Below, piece after piece: positions 26,738-39,862 of a stretch of DNA of 64,000 nucleotides; position 1 is the first letter of the stretch, and each line of letters begins with the position of its first letter. This DNA comes from Odontesthes bonariensis (taxonomy: Eukaryota; Chordata; Actinopteri; Atheriniformes; Atherinopsidae), in assembly GCF_027942865.1 (NCBI RefSeq), contig NC_134510.1:33788663-33852662 (forward strand), read 5' to 3'. The position numbers were made by a program, and so were the translations under genes. The notes under the pieces are model-generated. The model was not told the origin of the DNA. It did not search any database and worked only from the letters and a program-made list of their open reading frames with translations.

Positions 26738-28260
26738 CTGAAGAACCTGTTGTGTCACAACTCAGGCCTCACCTGAGGAAAAAACCTCCCCTAAATGTCC
26801 TTCATTTTGGGCTCCATACAACACCTAAAACAGCCCTTCTCGTGAGTAGTGGGCGGGGGTTCCTCCCCTAAAACATCTGCTTCATTTGTAGATTCTGTTG
26901 TCTTTTCCAGCAGGAATTCTGACGACGACACGTCTTGGATTTCTGGTTAAAAGAGAGAAGAGTCTCCAGTTAATTTCACTTGCCTTCTGCTTAAATCCAG
27001 TCTCATGATTATAAAAGTGTCAGAATCATTAAAAACCATGCTGCATTCACTGGAAAATTCAGAAACAAATGAGTGATTCCCTTAAAAAGAATGACATGAA
27101 TGCCGTTGGATGTTAGCACATGACTAATATTTGTGACAGGACTGTGTTAGCTTAGACAAAGTGAGCTTCATAAAGGGAAATTACGTGGCCTGTGAACTGG
27201 GGTTTCAACGTCTATGCCTCTAAAATAACCCCCCAGCACAGAAGAGAGCAGTAAGCTGTTTACAGCGTTCAACAAGAGAAGCCAGAAGACGGTGTATGTA
27301 GAAAATGAAACTAAATAAATACAGTGTTGGCTCATTATCACATGATCGCTGTTGGCAACACAAAATAGAAGAATAGACAGAAACAGATGTTTTCAGGTGT
27401 TGTGAAATCCTCTATTATATCATAAGATTTCCTAAATAAAAGGTCACTTTTACAGAATAACATTAACACATAAGAATAACACACAAGTCCTGTTTATAAG
27501 TTTAATGGTTTATTCTGTGGAAATGACACCGACTGACTGACTGAAAGTGCGTGGAGCTACTACAGCCCACTTTTATTTATTCACGGTCATTAAAGCACCG
27601 ACTATGTGCCTGTTTGATGTGATTTAAATCTTTTGAGCTCTTTTGCAAACAAGTATTTAAATTATATCACAGACTGCCTCAACTGTCTATACTTGAAATT
27701 AAAACCAATTCATTTTAAGCCCTTATTCAGACTTGTAAAAGGCTTAAATAATGGTGCACATTCACCTAACAGCTTATATAGCGGGAACACTGCGAATATA
27801 TAACAAGGAAGTAAAATAATTACCAATCATCCGAACAGAAACTAAATGCTCTTTGGGTGGAGGTCATAAGTTTCGGCTGACACTTCCTGACACCTGCCAT
27901 GTTGTTTCATCTTTAAACTACCAAAACAACTGACTAAATGTCACTTTCCCCGGATCAGGCTAAACCAGCGGGGTTATACAACTATCTTCGCAAATAAGTT
28001 TACTAGTAAAAGTCTCAAAGTGAGATACAAAAAGATTAAAATTACGTTTTTAAGGCAGGTTATTTTGGGCAGCTCGCTTTTTATCCAGACGCTTGCCATG
28101 AAGCCAGGGAAACGCGGTTAGCTTGTTAGCCTATGTTAGCTTCTCTGTGGTTTGCTGGCTACGCGGTCGCGCGAGTAGACCGTAACCGCAGTGACAACAC
28201 ATTTAAAAATCAATACGACTCGAAGCGAGGTCATCAACTCAAACAGCTCTGCTTTTGTAC
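26738..28260. other. Upstream herpud2 intron / gene-free sequence
   Basis: Between the ATG-bearing herpud2 exon and its likely non-coding first exon. AT-rich, with no coding potential and no repeat I recognise. Confidence 0.5.
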
Positions 28261-28345
28261 CTGATAGCTCCTCCGGCAGCGTCGTCTCCTCCTCGCCCCA
28301 GCGCAGCTCGCCTGTCCTGTCCTGTCCTGTTGTTGTAATGTCGGC
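28261..28345 (-). promoter_or_regulatory. herpud2: Probable herpud2 non-coding first exon and promoter region
   Basis: A CpG-containing, GC-rich stretch upstream of herpud2. On the - strand it ends in CTATCAG|gtacaaaag, a good splice donor that would pair with the acceptor just before the exon carrying the ATG. The start site is unknown, and there is a short tandem of CCTGT units at about 28312-28330. This is inference from composition and splice signals only. Confidence 0.4.
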
Positions 28346-29616
28346 TGTGCGAGCGGAAATCATGTGACCATTATGTTCCCAACAGCTGATCAGTAACAAA
28401 AATAAAAGGTGATGAGCCCACACCGAAACAGCAACAACAACCATTAATACTAAAACCAATAAAAGGCAAGCCAGTTTAGCTATGAAGAAAGGAAATATTT
28501 CTGGTTAGATGTCGGTTGTGATTGAGTTGTGATGCTAACAGGTGTTTCAACAGACCCGCTGGAAACTTTTTACATTTACATTCTTTTGCATGATTTATGT
28601 CATTTTATTTACAGGAATATGGCCGTGCCATAGGAGATATTTTTATTTTCTGATACATTTGAATTTTTATTTCTATTTTAAATTTGTTTTTACAACTTTT
28701 GTTTTTTTAATTCACTAACTCGTAAACAAAAAAAAGAAAAATGTCACCAATCGAGAGTTCAAGGGGCTCCTTCTACCTTCTTATTAACAAACTTCTTGAC
28801 AAAAATGAACAAATTTATTATAATAATTAAATAATTTACGTTGTGCAAGTTCACACTTCACAAAATATCGCTCAAAGTTCAATTATGTAGATTACAACTG
28901 AAAACGTGTCATGTTAATAGTTCACCATTTGACTCTCGAAATGTCCTTGTTCATGTTCATTTCTCACTTTTTTGTGACCTCTGAATTCACTTCCTCCCTA
29001 TGTAAAAATGGGTCCCATGGCCATCTGCCCAAATATGTGTACATCTCTCCATTTATCCATTTAACTACTAACCATCAATATACTATCATCCATTCCTTCA
29101 CCATACACACTTAATCCTATTCAGGGTCATGAAGGGGCTGGAGCCCATCCCAGCTGCCATCAGGTGAGAGGTGGAGAACATCCTGGACAGGTCGCAAGTC
29201 CATTGCAGGGTCAACATGAACGCCACAGAGAAAAACAACCATGCAATCGCACTTACTTTAGTAGTTATTTCCAAAATAATCACCAAATGGAGTTTATTAT
29301 CTTACTAATACATTGACTTTAAAATAAATGGAGTAGCAAATTATACCTTGAGAGGAGTAAAACACTGTAAATAATCACCATTTTCTTCCAAACATGATCT
29401 AGTTTCAGCAATAAAGCCTACTAATGAAACTGAAACCATTGTAAACATAGACTATCCCAGCTCAGTTGCTGCACTGACAGATCAGTAAAAAAATCATTCT
29501 AGTGATTCGACCATCTTATAGTTCTTAGTTGTCTATTTCAGTTGAAACACTGGCATTTGCCAACCAAAAATACAGAATACAGAAAAGAATAACTGTTCAC
29601 GCATTTTTCAAAAACT
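28346..29616. other. Intergenic DNA between herpud2 and the CHK kinase gene
   Basis: AT-rich and gene-free apart from the dispersed repeat at 29085-29235. ORFs up to 107 aa here lack any family signature. Confidence 0.5.
29085..29235. repeat. High-copy teleost dispersed repeat fragment
   Basis: Contains a TCAGGGTCATGAAGGGGC segment, then GGAGCCCATCCCAGC, then TGGACAGGTCGC with a following GCAGGGTCAACAT. This word order is familiar from a very common fish repeat. The family name is not certain. Confidence 0.55.
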
Positions 29617-29787
29617 TTTATTAATTCACAAATTATTCGGAGAGCACGCTTGACAGTAAACATCATAGGAAAGTGCTTTGGGTCGTTTCTGTGGGTGATT
29701 ATTTTTCGGTATTCAGATTTACAGGTTCAGAACAGATGCTTATTTTCTTATGGTTTTGTTGTAGAGGCTAATGATCAGCGTTTCTGA

Positions 29788-31429
29788 TTACTGCTTCAGT
29801 TTGTGCAGAACCTCCTTGGTCAACTGTTCACTATATCGGTTGATCTTCCAGTGTCCCGGCATCCATCCCAGCAGAAAACGATGGAAATCTGTCCATGCAA
29901 ATGCAAACATCTCCCTCCACTCTTTCTCAAGAGCATCAAAGTCCACGTCCTTTTTAACAGATCCTTTCAGCTCTGTGAAATAGTGATCCAAAAGTCCTGG
30001 TACCCTCTTTTCACACTCCTTCTCCTCCATGCAGCTTCCAAGGAAGTACACTACGTCTTTCATCCCACAGCCCCCACCAACATACTGAAAGTCTACAGCT
30101 GCCACATCCTCTCCACTCGGGGAGAAACAGAAATTAGCCAACTTGGTGTCTCCATGAACGATGGTCTTGAAGTGACATCCACTGAGTATCCTGTCGATGT
30201 CACCAGCGGCCGCTTTTAGTTCGGGGTAATCCATGGCTTCTAGCTCATCTGGTCGGGTCTCCAGATGCCAGTAGGTACCGACAGGCCACAGGCCCTCAGG
30301 TGCCACACCCAGGAAGAGAGCATGAAAGTGGGCAAGCCAGCTCAGACAAGCTCTTATCTCTCTGTCCTTCACTCTGGTCCTGTAAAAAATAACTTTTTTT
30401 AAAATCTAACATTGAGAGAATTGCAAAGGAAAAACATTTCTTTGCATTTTTTTCATTTCCCATATCAGAATCTGTTTCAGAATCGGAAATTTTATAATTC
30501 CTTTAGGCAACATCTTCCACTTAACAACCAGCTGGTGATTTTCAGACTCCGTCTGGCCCACATAACACTTTCCAGTGTTGTAACTTAGCAGTTGAGAGAC
30601 AAAAAGGGTCCAGATTAAGCCCAAATGTGAGTGCTATCTAGTCTGTTTTTGATTTTGTAAATGTGGGACTTAAGGACAAGATTACATTCTATGGTTTACC
30701 ACAGGTGAGAATGAAATGAAACCTACTTTCATTACATTACATTACATTACTTTACGGTCATTTTGCAGATGCTTTTATCCAAAGTGACTTACAAAAAGTG
30801 TGTTCCACATCGGTAGGCAAAAGAACTTCAGGTCACAAGAAATCATAAGTGCATTTCCTTCCAAAACCAAACAGCTAAGAGCATAACTAGTGCTAGAGTA
30901 AGTGCGGTAAGTTAGGTGCCTAGACAAATGATAAGACAATTTAGGAAACAAATAAGTGCGTAAGGAGCAAGGATGAAACAGGTGATGTCCTAAGAGAGCG
31001 GATCAGGATCAGGATCAGGGTAGAGTACTTTCACGTGATGCTTTAATGTTTTCCCTACCTTCTCTGATCATAACCCGCCACATCCAGATCTTCCAGCACG
31101 ATGAGCATCTCGTCGCCATAGGAACAGGCAGCCAGGCAGGCAGGGATGCGACAACTCTGAGTGGTGGAGTAGTTCTGGTACCAGTGTGTCTCCACCTGGT
31201 AGGATCTGACTTTACGTCTGTGGGAAAGATCTGTGTTCCAGCCGCCGGGGTGCTCTGCCTCATCTGGAAACTTGACATGTTTGACGACCACAGAGGGCCG
31301 GTCGCAGGCCTCCAGGTGCAGCCGCACTATCTCTCCGTAACCGCTCCACAGTGTCTGGATCTTAGCCCCAACATGCAGAGATGAGGCGCCACATGTCTGC
31401 AGAATGAGTTCCTGGTACTCTTGCTTCAT
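29788..31429 (-). CDS. CHK/EcKinase-like (DUF1679-type) small-molecule kinase
   Basis: Choline-kinase-fold protein of the ecdysteroid-kinase-like group, annotated in animals under names such as dhs-27-like; its substrate in vertebrates is not established. Two coding exons, 31429-31059 and 30379-29788, join in phase (AG|G, Arg124) to give 320 residues. The ATG at 31429 is the first usable start, because the frame upstream meets a TAA in the preceding exon. Residues 199-206 read HGDTKLAN, the catalytic HGDxxxxN loop. Residues 219-222 read VDFQ, the metal-binding Asp segment. An N-terminal VVVKHVKFP probably holds the ATP-anchoring Lys. A 5'UTR exon probably ends at 31707 (donor gtaaac). AATAAA on the - strand at 29617-29622 fits as poly(A) signal. 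It may be a local paralogue with no human partner in this block. Confidence 0.85.
30728..30830. repeat. Fish dispersed repeat with (ATTAC)n head
   Basis: A short TTACA tandem is followed by GCAGATGCTTTTATCCAAAG and TGACTTACAAA, a word pair found at the ends of many teleost repeats. It lies in the single coding intron of the kinase gene. The right edge is not clear. Confidence 0.6.
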
Positions 31430-32028
31430 TTCCACAGCCAGAGCTGAAACAAAGCGGGTGGGTTTCACAGTGTAAATAACATATTCTGGTTAAAATGTTG
31501 CTGATGGCCTGACTTGTAACATGTGTGTAAGCTCATGCAGCCTAGTAGAAAAATTCAGCTGAGTCTTTTCCACAAATATAAGTGGAAACTACGATGACAA
31601 ATAACACTGAAACAAATATATCTGAATCCAAATATTTTAGATATGTAGCAATAATTCTGTAAAATATTTAGAAACCTTCACAGTAGACTGTATATGCTCT
31701 GTTTACCATCAGCTTCAGGAAGTCTTCTCTCCGTCCCTCTGTTTGCTGTTTAAAGTAACAGAAGGGAAATAAAGTGAGCCACATGAGCACCGTTGCCACC
31801 TTCTGGACTGGAGTGCACATACATTTATTTGTAAGAACAGAATACATCGAGGACAGAGTACCAGGCTGGATATAGTCTATTTTATTTCTAATTATAGATA
31901 CTAATTAAGAACATTATGTGCTTTTTTAAATGTATTTATTTATTTTAGTCATTTATTATTATTATGATTATTAGTTAGTAGTAGTATTTTTTATTACAAT
32001 TGGTATTATTATTGTTGTTGTTAATATA

Positions 32029-33254
32029 GGCAAGGCAAGGCATCTTTATTTAAATAGCGCATTTCATACCACAGGCAACTCAATGTGCTTTACATAAAGA
32101 CAAGGCATTTAAAAGAACAGCATAAAGCAGCATAAAAACAAGCAATTTAAAGAGAAAAAAAATAGAATAAAAATTAAAGCAATCAAAGAAGAGGGGAAAA
32201 GAAATATATAAACTCAACCATAAGCACACCGAAAGAGAAATGTTTTTAACCTGGATTTAAAAGTGCTTACAGTTGGGTCTGATTTCAGTTCTGCTGGTAG
32301 TTTGTGCCAGTTGTGTGCAGCATTACAGCTAAAAGCTGCTTCACCGTGTCTAGTTTGAACTCTGGGCTCCACTATCTGACCTGAGTCAGCAGATCTCAGA
32401 GCTCTGCTGGGTTTATACTCTGCTAGCATGTCATTCATGTATTCTGGACCTAAACCATTCTGTGATTTGTAGACAAGCAGCAGAACTTTAAAATCTATTC
32501 TGTATCTGACCGGTAGCCGATGTAAAGACTTGAGAACTGGGGTGATGTGATGTGATCTCTGTGTTCTGGTTAAAACTCGGGCTGCAGCGTTCTGAATGAG
32601 CTGCAGCTGTTTGACTCTTTTGGGGGAGTCCAGTCAGAAGACCGTTACAGTAGTCGAGTCTGCTGGAGATGAAAGCATGAATCAGCTTCTCCTGATCTGT
32701 TTGGGACATGAAACCCTTAATTCTGGATATGTTCTTAAGTTGATAAAAGGCTGATTTGGTGACTGATTTGATATGATTGTTGAAGGTCAGGTCTGAGTCT
32801 ATCAGCACGCCGAGGTTCCGGACTTGGTCTTTAGTTTCTAGAGACAGTGACTCAAGATGTTTACTGACAGCAAACCTCTTCTCTTTGTTGCCAAACACAA
32901 TGACCTCAGTTTTTTCTTGATTTAACTGAAGGAAATTTTGGTTCATCCACTTTTTGACTTGCTCTAAGCAGTCGCACAATGACTCTATAGGACTGCAGTC
33001 ATCTGGAAACAGTGCGAGATATATCTGTGTATCATCTGCATAGCTGTGGTAGTTGACTTTAGAGTTCTTCAGAATTTGACCCAGAGGCAGCATGTATAGA
33101 GTGAACAGAAGGGGTCCAAGAACTGACCCCTGAGGAACTCCACATGTCATAGCCACTCGATCAGATTGATTACTTCCAATAGTCACAAAATAACTCCGCT
33201 CCTCCAAGTAGGACCTGAACCATTCTAGGACTGTCTGAACCATTCTAGGACTGT
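32029..33254 (-). mobile_element. 5'-truncated non-LTR retrotransposon (Rex1/CR1-L2-like)
   Basis: The - strand encodes the second half of a reverse transcriptase. CGVPQGSVLGPLLFTLYM and HSYADDTQIYL (the YADD active site) lie near 33150-33040, followed by NFLQLNQEKTEVIVFG. The frame breaks near 32630 and resumes in another frame as LRSADSGQIVEPRVQTRHG to the stop at 32214. The 3' tail at 32029-32100 has the ATTTAAATAAAG then GCCTTGCC pattern. The 5' part, including the endonuclease, is missing, and a 20-bp tandem duplication lies at the truncation point (33215-33254). Not active. Confidence 0.9.
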
Positions 33255-33353
33255 ATATACAATACAATATACAATCATTGTAAATATTAATAATTGTTTT
33301 GAGCTACTTGACTAATTAGAATGTCCCCCAATGGGGGGTGAATAAAGTATTTT
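33255..33353 (+). repeat. LINE 3'-end fragment abutting a microsatellite
   Basis: Contains TGTCCCCCAATGGGGGGTG followed by AATAAAGTAT, a hairpin plus tail typical of a fish LINE 3' end. The following (TATTC)n tract would then be its tail repeat. Confidence 0.55.
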
Positions 33354-33419
33354 TCTATTCTATTCTATTCTATTCTATTCTATTCTATTCTATTCTATTC
33401 TATTCTGTTCTATTCTATT
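33354..33419. repeat. (TATTC)n microsatellite
   Basis: About 13 pentanucleotide units with one TGTTC variant near the right end. Confidence 0.95.
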
Positions 33420-34322
33420 TCCTGTTACACAAAATACCATTGACATCAGTTTAGCATAATAATCTTACTTTAGCATTAAGAGTTTTCATTTGTGCTTCGT
33501 TGGGAGTGTGAGTATAATTTTGTATTTTTGTTTGAAACATTATGATCAGTCCAATATAGCAGCACCTTAAAATCACATTTCCATAGCTTCCATAGCACAA
33601 GAGCGTAGGCAAGGTGCTCCTGACATAGAGCAGTGTTTTATGGTGATGCAGCCTTGTACCACACTGGCACAAACAACAGTGTAATTTCTTCTATGACAAA
33701 AAGTCCAATTTTAAAAGAAAAAAACTACACTTTATATACAGATTTATACACATACATATCTTAGTAAAATACACAGATTTAAGCAGGAATGTTTTATCTT
33801 TGGTTACCCCTGCAAGTTAATTTGAGTAAGGTTTGCATTTGTCTATTTGTTTGTTATTCAAAGATCAATTTATATGAGAACTATTGACCATAGATATCAC
33901 GTCGTCTCACGTGCGCCACTGTGTGAGGCATTTATGAATGAACTTTCCAGACTCCCCTGGATCTGATTATTTTTTATGAAGAACAGTGGGGGAGTTCATG
34001 TATTTTTCTTTAAAGTTTTGACCATTAGTAATTTACCTTGTGATATATTTAAAACTTCATTAGTTTGTAATCAATATTTTCATCTGAAAAATATCTTCAA
34101 TTTCCCAGAGTACACTTTTATTCTGTAAAAGTACATTTTTGCTGTGACCCATCCACCCCTCTATGAGACCGCAGTGGTACATTCCTAATGACAGCTCCTT
34201 TTGAGCTAGCGTTCATTTCTCGAGCATCACACTGTCAGAGCCACGGACAGCATTGATTTAACCAAAAAGTTGGCGTTATATTTGTGTCATTGCAGCTTCA
34301 TTCAACACTTAAAACCACCAAC
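33420..34322. other. Intergenic / ankmy2 upstream region
   Basis: No coding sequence seen. The ankmy2 promoter and 5'UTR must lie in the right part (roughly 34100-34322), but no TATA box or CpG-dense block marks the start. Confidence 0.4.
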
Positions 34323-37300
34323 ATGTCTGCTCCTAAGAAGGGAGACTTGTCTTCAAGCGAAAAGGAGCTGTTTGAGGTTATTACTGCGGGTAAGCCTCTT
34401 CGGCTAACGCTAATCCCTGGTTAGCTTGTAGGATAAGGAACATATGATGCTAATAGATGAATGTCAGCGTAAATTTTTCCCAACTTCCTTTCTTAATCAC
34501 GGCAGTCAGTTTAGTTTTCTTGTGTGGTGTGTTAGGAACCAAAGTCTTCAACCTCCGTGATCTTATATCACAAGATAGAAGAGATAGAAATTTCAACATG
34601 ACCGTGAAAGTGTAACAGTTGCGTGACTTTAGAGCTGCATAGCAACTTGTGTTAAAGCTTGTAACTGTATTTATGTGTAAAAATAAAAATGTAATTTTGT
34701 CTTTTAAGGAAATGTTCAAGAAGCCTCCAGGCTACTGGGCTGTAAGGATGTTCGAGTTAACTGTTTGGACGAGGTAACAGAGTATTTCAGACACAAGAGG
34801 GGTAAACTTTGGTTTACAACGTGACCAATAGACTGAGATTCTTCCTGTTTGGTTGAGAGTGATGTTTTTGTTGTTTTCCTATTACTGGTGGATTGTTTAT
34901 TCGAACAGAAAGAGTTTGTAAAGGAGCAAAACAGACACAACTAAAACTTAACTTAATCTTAAACCCTTACTTTGGGGCAACATAATTCACTATGTGTGAT
35001 TCTGCAAAAACGATACTATACTGTTTCTTACTTGATGTTTTATCCAATACTATTGTGTTGTGCAGATTTTGTCAGCTCTTTGTCTCATCCACAGTATGGG
35101 ATGACTCCCCTCATGCACGCCGCGTACAAAGGAAAAGCAGATATGTGCAAGTTGCTGCTGCAACACGGAGCAGACGTGAATTGTAATGAACACGAGCATG
35201 GATACACAGCACTGATGTTTGCCGGCCTTTCAGGTGCGTTTTGATGTAAAATGTCAAACCTGTAGCATGTTTTTTCTCATACAAATAATCTAATTAGACA
35301 TATGAGGGGGAGTGTTGTGACTCTTGTTCCTCTGTGCCTGAAGGGAAAATTGATATCACGTGGATGATGTTGGACGCAGGGGCTGAAACAGATGTAACCA
35401 ACTCTGTTGGACGGACAGCCGCGCAGATGGCAGCCTTTGTTGGTATGTTGATATCAAACATGTCCTCAATCTCTCAGTATTTAATCGTTGTCGGATCACA
35501 AATCCTTCTTTGTCGGTTAGAATATCATTTTCCTGTTCATGTTATATCTTGATATAGTTAGCTGATAAATGATTGTCTTTATCTAATGATGATTTAAACA
35601 TGAAAAAGGCACCTCACTCAATGGATGAACCAGTGTTGAGTCTACACATAATTGTCAACTTAACGATTTAACTTAACTTTAATTTAATTAACTTAATTTT
35701 AAATAGTATATTAAGGTGCTTTGTTACTAGTAGATTTTCACAAAGACACATAATTTGTTCACATTTATTTAGCTGCATCTACAAAAAAAAAATGCAGAAT
35801 AGTATTTTTGCACCAACAAGGTGATTCTCAAAGAGTTATTAGCTGGAAACGTGGAATAATTCATCATGGGTGCAGCGTGTTCTGGACAAGTGGAGGACAG
35901 AAGAAGAAGTGTCAGGCCTAAAGAACTATCTACAGCAGATGAACAGGATCTGAAAGTGATGTCCTTAAGAAAGAGGAAAAAATCCAGCAAAGACCTGACA
36001 CAGGAGCTGAGAGATGCATCTGGACCTTCAGCTGATCCATCTGCTGTTGGCCCAAGCCTCATCAGAAATGGGCTCCATGGAAGGGTGGCTGTCAGGAAGC
36101 CGTTCTTCAGGAAGGGAAACAGGGAGAAAAGGCTGAGCTGTGCCAAAGGACACAAGAAGTGGGCTGAAAATCAGTGGCAGCAGGTCTGATGGAGGGATGA
36201 ATCCTCCCCAGAGCCCAGACCTCAACATTACTGAAGCAGTGTGGGATCATGTTGGCAGAGAACGGAACAAAAGGCAGCCCACATTCAAAGAAGAGCTTTG
36301 GGATGTCCTTCAAGAAGCCTGGAGAACTATTCCTGAAGACGCCTTAAAGAAAGGACAGAAAGCTCGTCTGAGAGGGTTCAGGCTGTGCTGGAGGAGAAAG
36401 GAGCTCAGATCAAATATTCACTTTAAGGCTTGTTAGAACTGTGCAACTCTGATTTTTGCCTTATATCTTGTAGTTCAATTTATTCATATTGAAAAATTTC
36501 AGTAAATTGTTGCATCTGTCTCACGTTTTCTGGCAATATATTAGAAAATATTGGGAGTGGCACAAGACTTTTGCACAGTATTGTACATGGATGATCTCTT
36601 TAGAATATAGTTCTGTTACTATAGCAGGTGGAGAACACTGTTGTCACTAAAATGTTTTAGTTGCACAATTCCAGATGTTGTTAGCTGTGGATTTGTTCCA
36701 TCTGTGGTCTGAAAACTCAAAAGGATGTACCAGCTTTAGGTTTAAGTTGCTACTTAGACCCCTTCTGTCTTTTTTTTAAAGTAGCATATATCTATAAAAA
36801 TAAACCACCTCCTCTTTTCCTCCACAGGGCAACACGACTGTGTCACAGTGATCAACAACTTCTTTTCACGTGCTCGACTGGACTACTACACCAAGCCTCA
36901 GGGTTTGGAGAAGGAACCCAAGCTGCCGCCAAAACTGGCTGGACCCTTGCACAAGGTCATCATGAGCACTAACCTGAACCCTGTTAAGGTGAGACTGAAC
37001 ATGCGGGATCCAAAGAGGCCATGACTTTGTTGTTATTTTTTAAGTTTTTCTTCAAACGTTGACTAAAATTATTCATAATTCAGACCTGCACCGGCCATTT
37101 TTAAATGTCAACTGAGCATCTCCTACCTCTAGACCTCACAAGCAGTCGTTTTCATTGATCAAATCCCTCCTTTAATCATTGGGGAAGTTATCAGAGAACT
37201 AGATAGAAATGGAATTTTCTATGTATTGATAGAAATGTCCTCGTTGTTATTATTATTGATTTAACCAAACACAACTAGAAATGTTAAAGAGACACAGAAC

Positions 37301-39862
37301 AAACATATTAAACACTTAAGGCCAATATTTTATTGTCTTAAAACACTCTAGATAACACTTGTGAAGTTTAAGATCTGAAATGGTTTCATCTTCATTGACT
37401 TTTTGAGAAGGGGGGGTCACATTTGATTTCTTATTGTTAGTAATACTTTATCTTTTAAAATAAAGAAGATGAAATGTAGCACACAGATAAGAGATCTATG
37501 AGGGCCTGTTCACGGTTAGTGGTCTGTTCGTAATCCTGGAGAGGAAGTTGCCTTTTGGTGTTTCGATTGTAAAGCTGATGAAAAGATTTTTTTAAACTAT
37601 AGTTTCTTCATTCATCTTACATATGAATATCACATCACTTTGCTCACTAAACATGTAATTGGAGACAAAATCTTAAGCTCAAGTTGCAGTTGGCGTACTA
37701 TGTTAAATGTTAAACTTATCGCTTCTTCCTTTCTGTGCCGTATGATGCTGCATTTCATGTACCTTTTTATGTGGTACGTTTGCACTCAAAATCTTTTATT
37801 TTTCTTTTACATCGGGATAAACTAAAAAGTTTTTCTTTTAACCGTGTCAGTTGGCCTTTGGTGAGACCGTGGCCGAGTTATCGGCTTGGAAATCCAACAT
37901 TTTGTGACATTTTCTCTTAATTTATCCTCGTCGGAGAGCTGAAACTCGGGCTTCCCCGTTATAATTGAATACAACAAATATACAACATCCAGTATTCGGG
38001 AAAGCAGACAGACCATAAACAGTCTCAGGGTAAAGCAGTAAATCAGAGAAATAAAACGTGATTTTCCATTGATTTATCAGGGTTATGTTCTTTATCTCGT
38101 ACAAACCTCCATACAACCCAGCACAGCTGCTGAGTCGGCTCATTTTTATGTCTATTTTCAGTCCGTGCTCTGCTGACTGTGCGTGACAGCATTTTAAAAC
38201 GTGCCCTAAGTCTTTATAGTCTTTACACACAGTTGTGGCCGTTGTCCACCCTCCCTCTGCACAAAGGTTGTGGCCTAAAAATGTTCCTTACAGCAAAATA
38301 AGAACAAATGAATGAATTCTGAACAAGTGAATTATAAAAAGTCTCTTGGAACGACATGGATATTTTCTGGTGTTTTCCAGCTGGTGATGCTGGTGAAGGA
38401 AAACCCGCTGCTTGCAGAGGTGGAGGCTCTGGGTAAATGCCGGCGGGTGATGGAGCTCATCTGTGAGAAGTGCATCAAGCAGCAGGACATGAACGAGGTT
38501 CTGGCCATGAAGATGCACTACATCAGCTGCATGCTTGGAAAGTGCGCCTCTTTCCTCAAGGACCGCGAGGACAAGCTGGAAGGCCTCATAAAAAGGTGGA
38601 AAATCCACTTTCGTTAATCAATCCCTTGAGGTTATTTTTAGCTTTTTTTTTTTGTTTTGGAGATGTCTTGATACACACGAGGAGGCAACATTTTGCGGGT
38701 TGATGGAAACCCGGCTCATGAGTGTGATATTGAAGAATACTTCGTCTCACATTTAATCTCTTTGTGGTTCTTCAGTTTGCTGAAGGGTCGAGACAGCGAT
38801 GGTTTCCCCGTGTACCAAGAAAAGTTCATCAGAGAGTGTATCCGCAAGTTCCCGTACTGCGACGCAACTCTGCTGCAGCAGCTGGTGCGGAGCATCGCTC
38901 CCGTGGAAATTGTGAGTTTTATTTTGATCAAACTTTCTGTGTCCTACTCAGGGGAATTATTCTGGTGTGAAAATGAAGATGGAGGACAAACTCCTCCATG
39001 TCTTCCATAATTTGAATGTCTGTGCTTTTGATCTCCATGCAGCGACTGATGGTTTTGTTTTCCTCTTCACATCCCCGCAGGGTAACGACCCCACAGCTCT
39101 GTCAGTGCTGACCCAGGCCATCACGGGTCAGGTCGGCTTCATGGATGCAGAGTTCTGCACCTCCTGCGGAGAGAAAGGAGCTGAAAAGAGATGCTCCATC
39201 TGTAAAATGGTGAATGTCAAAGCTACCAGATAAGGTCCACATGGGAGGCTTTAAAGAAGTGTTTTTTATTCTTTTTTATGCTGGGGATCATTGACTCGTC
39301 ATTTAGAGTCACAGCAAACGTTATGTGCTTGGTTTCATTTCATAGCAGCTTCTGGTGGCCTTTCTTTCTTTCACCGACATTTAATCTCTGCTCAAATAAA
39401 GCAAACTTCCTTTTTCCTTTACCTTGTTTAATCAGGTGATCTACTGTGGCCAGTTCTGCCAGAAAATGCACTGGTTCACCCACAAGAAAGTTTGTAAGAA
39501 GCTCCAAGAGCAGCGAGAAAAGCAGGAAGCAGAAGCAGCCAAACTGAGGATGCAGCAGAGCAAAGGTAATTCATCTACAGGCAAAAAAATGGATTCATAT
39601 AGCACCAAATCACAACAAATGTCCTCTCAACTTCAAAGATATAGTCCAATTCTAATCCAATAAAATCAGATCAGTTTAAATCCAAATGAGCACACAAAAT
39701 GGCTGGCTTCAAACTGAAGTGACGTCTGGTGTTTCAGAGGAGAGTGAAGCTGTGCAGGAGGCCACGGACTCCATGCAGGAGCTCTCAGTGGAGACCAACA
39801 GTGAGGTCGGCCCCTTAGACTCTGCCGCAGACTCCTCTGCCGTCGCAGCTGCTGACAACTGA
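34323..39862 (+). CDS. ankmy2: Ankyrin repeat and MYND domain protein 2
   Basis: Scaffold protein linked in vertebrates to cilia and Hedgehog signalling through transport of adenylyl cyclases. Ten coding exons: 34323-34389, 34709-34773, 35095-35233, 35344-35442, 36828-36988, 38381-38595, 38776-38911, 39081-39209, 39436-39565 and 39738-39862. All are GT-AG and phases join, giving 421 residues (human 441). Residues 46-78 (GMTPLMHAAYKGKADMCKLL) and 81-112 are ankyrin repeats, with a third from about 115 (SVGRTAAQMAAFVGQHDC). The middle contains DMNEVLAMKMHYISC. Residues 320-357 form a complete MYND zinc finger: C320, C323, C332, C335, C341, C345, H353, C357. The acidic C-terminus ends AAADN and is shorter than in human. 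A poly(A) signal AATAAA lies at 40649-40654. Confidence 0.95.
35580..36588 (+). mobile_element. Tc1/mariner element, internally deleted (copy 1)
   Basis: Lies in ankmy2 intron 4. The right end reads AGACTTTTGCACAGTA, a Tc1-type terminal repeat ending at the TA target; the left terminal repeat is eroded. The + strand carries the transposase N-terminal half to about 36190 (GLHGRVAVRKPFF, GHKKWAENQWQQV). It then jumps directly to the C-terminal segment (PQSPDLNITEAVWDHV and EELWDVLQEAWRTIP). The block with the second catalytic Asp is missing. The same junction occurs in the copy at 53.5-54.7 kb. Confidence 0.88.

Noticed and set aside
31429-31750. Extension of the kinase N-terminus into the exon ending at 31707
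   Set aside because: In the matching frame that exon has a TAA upstream and no ATG, so translation most likely starts at 31429. The exon is taken as 5'UTR.
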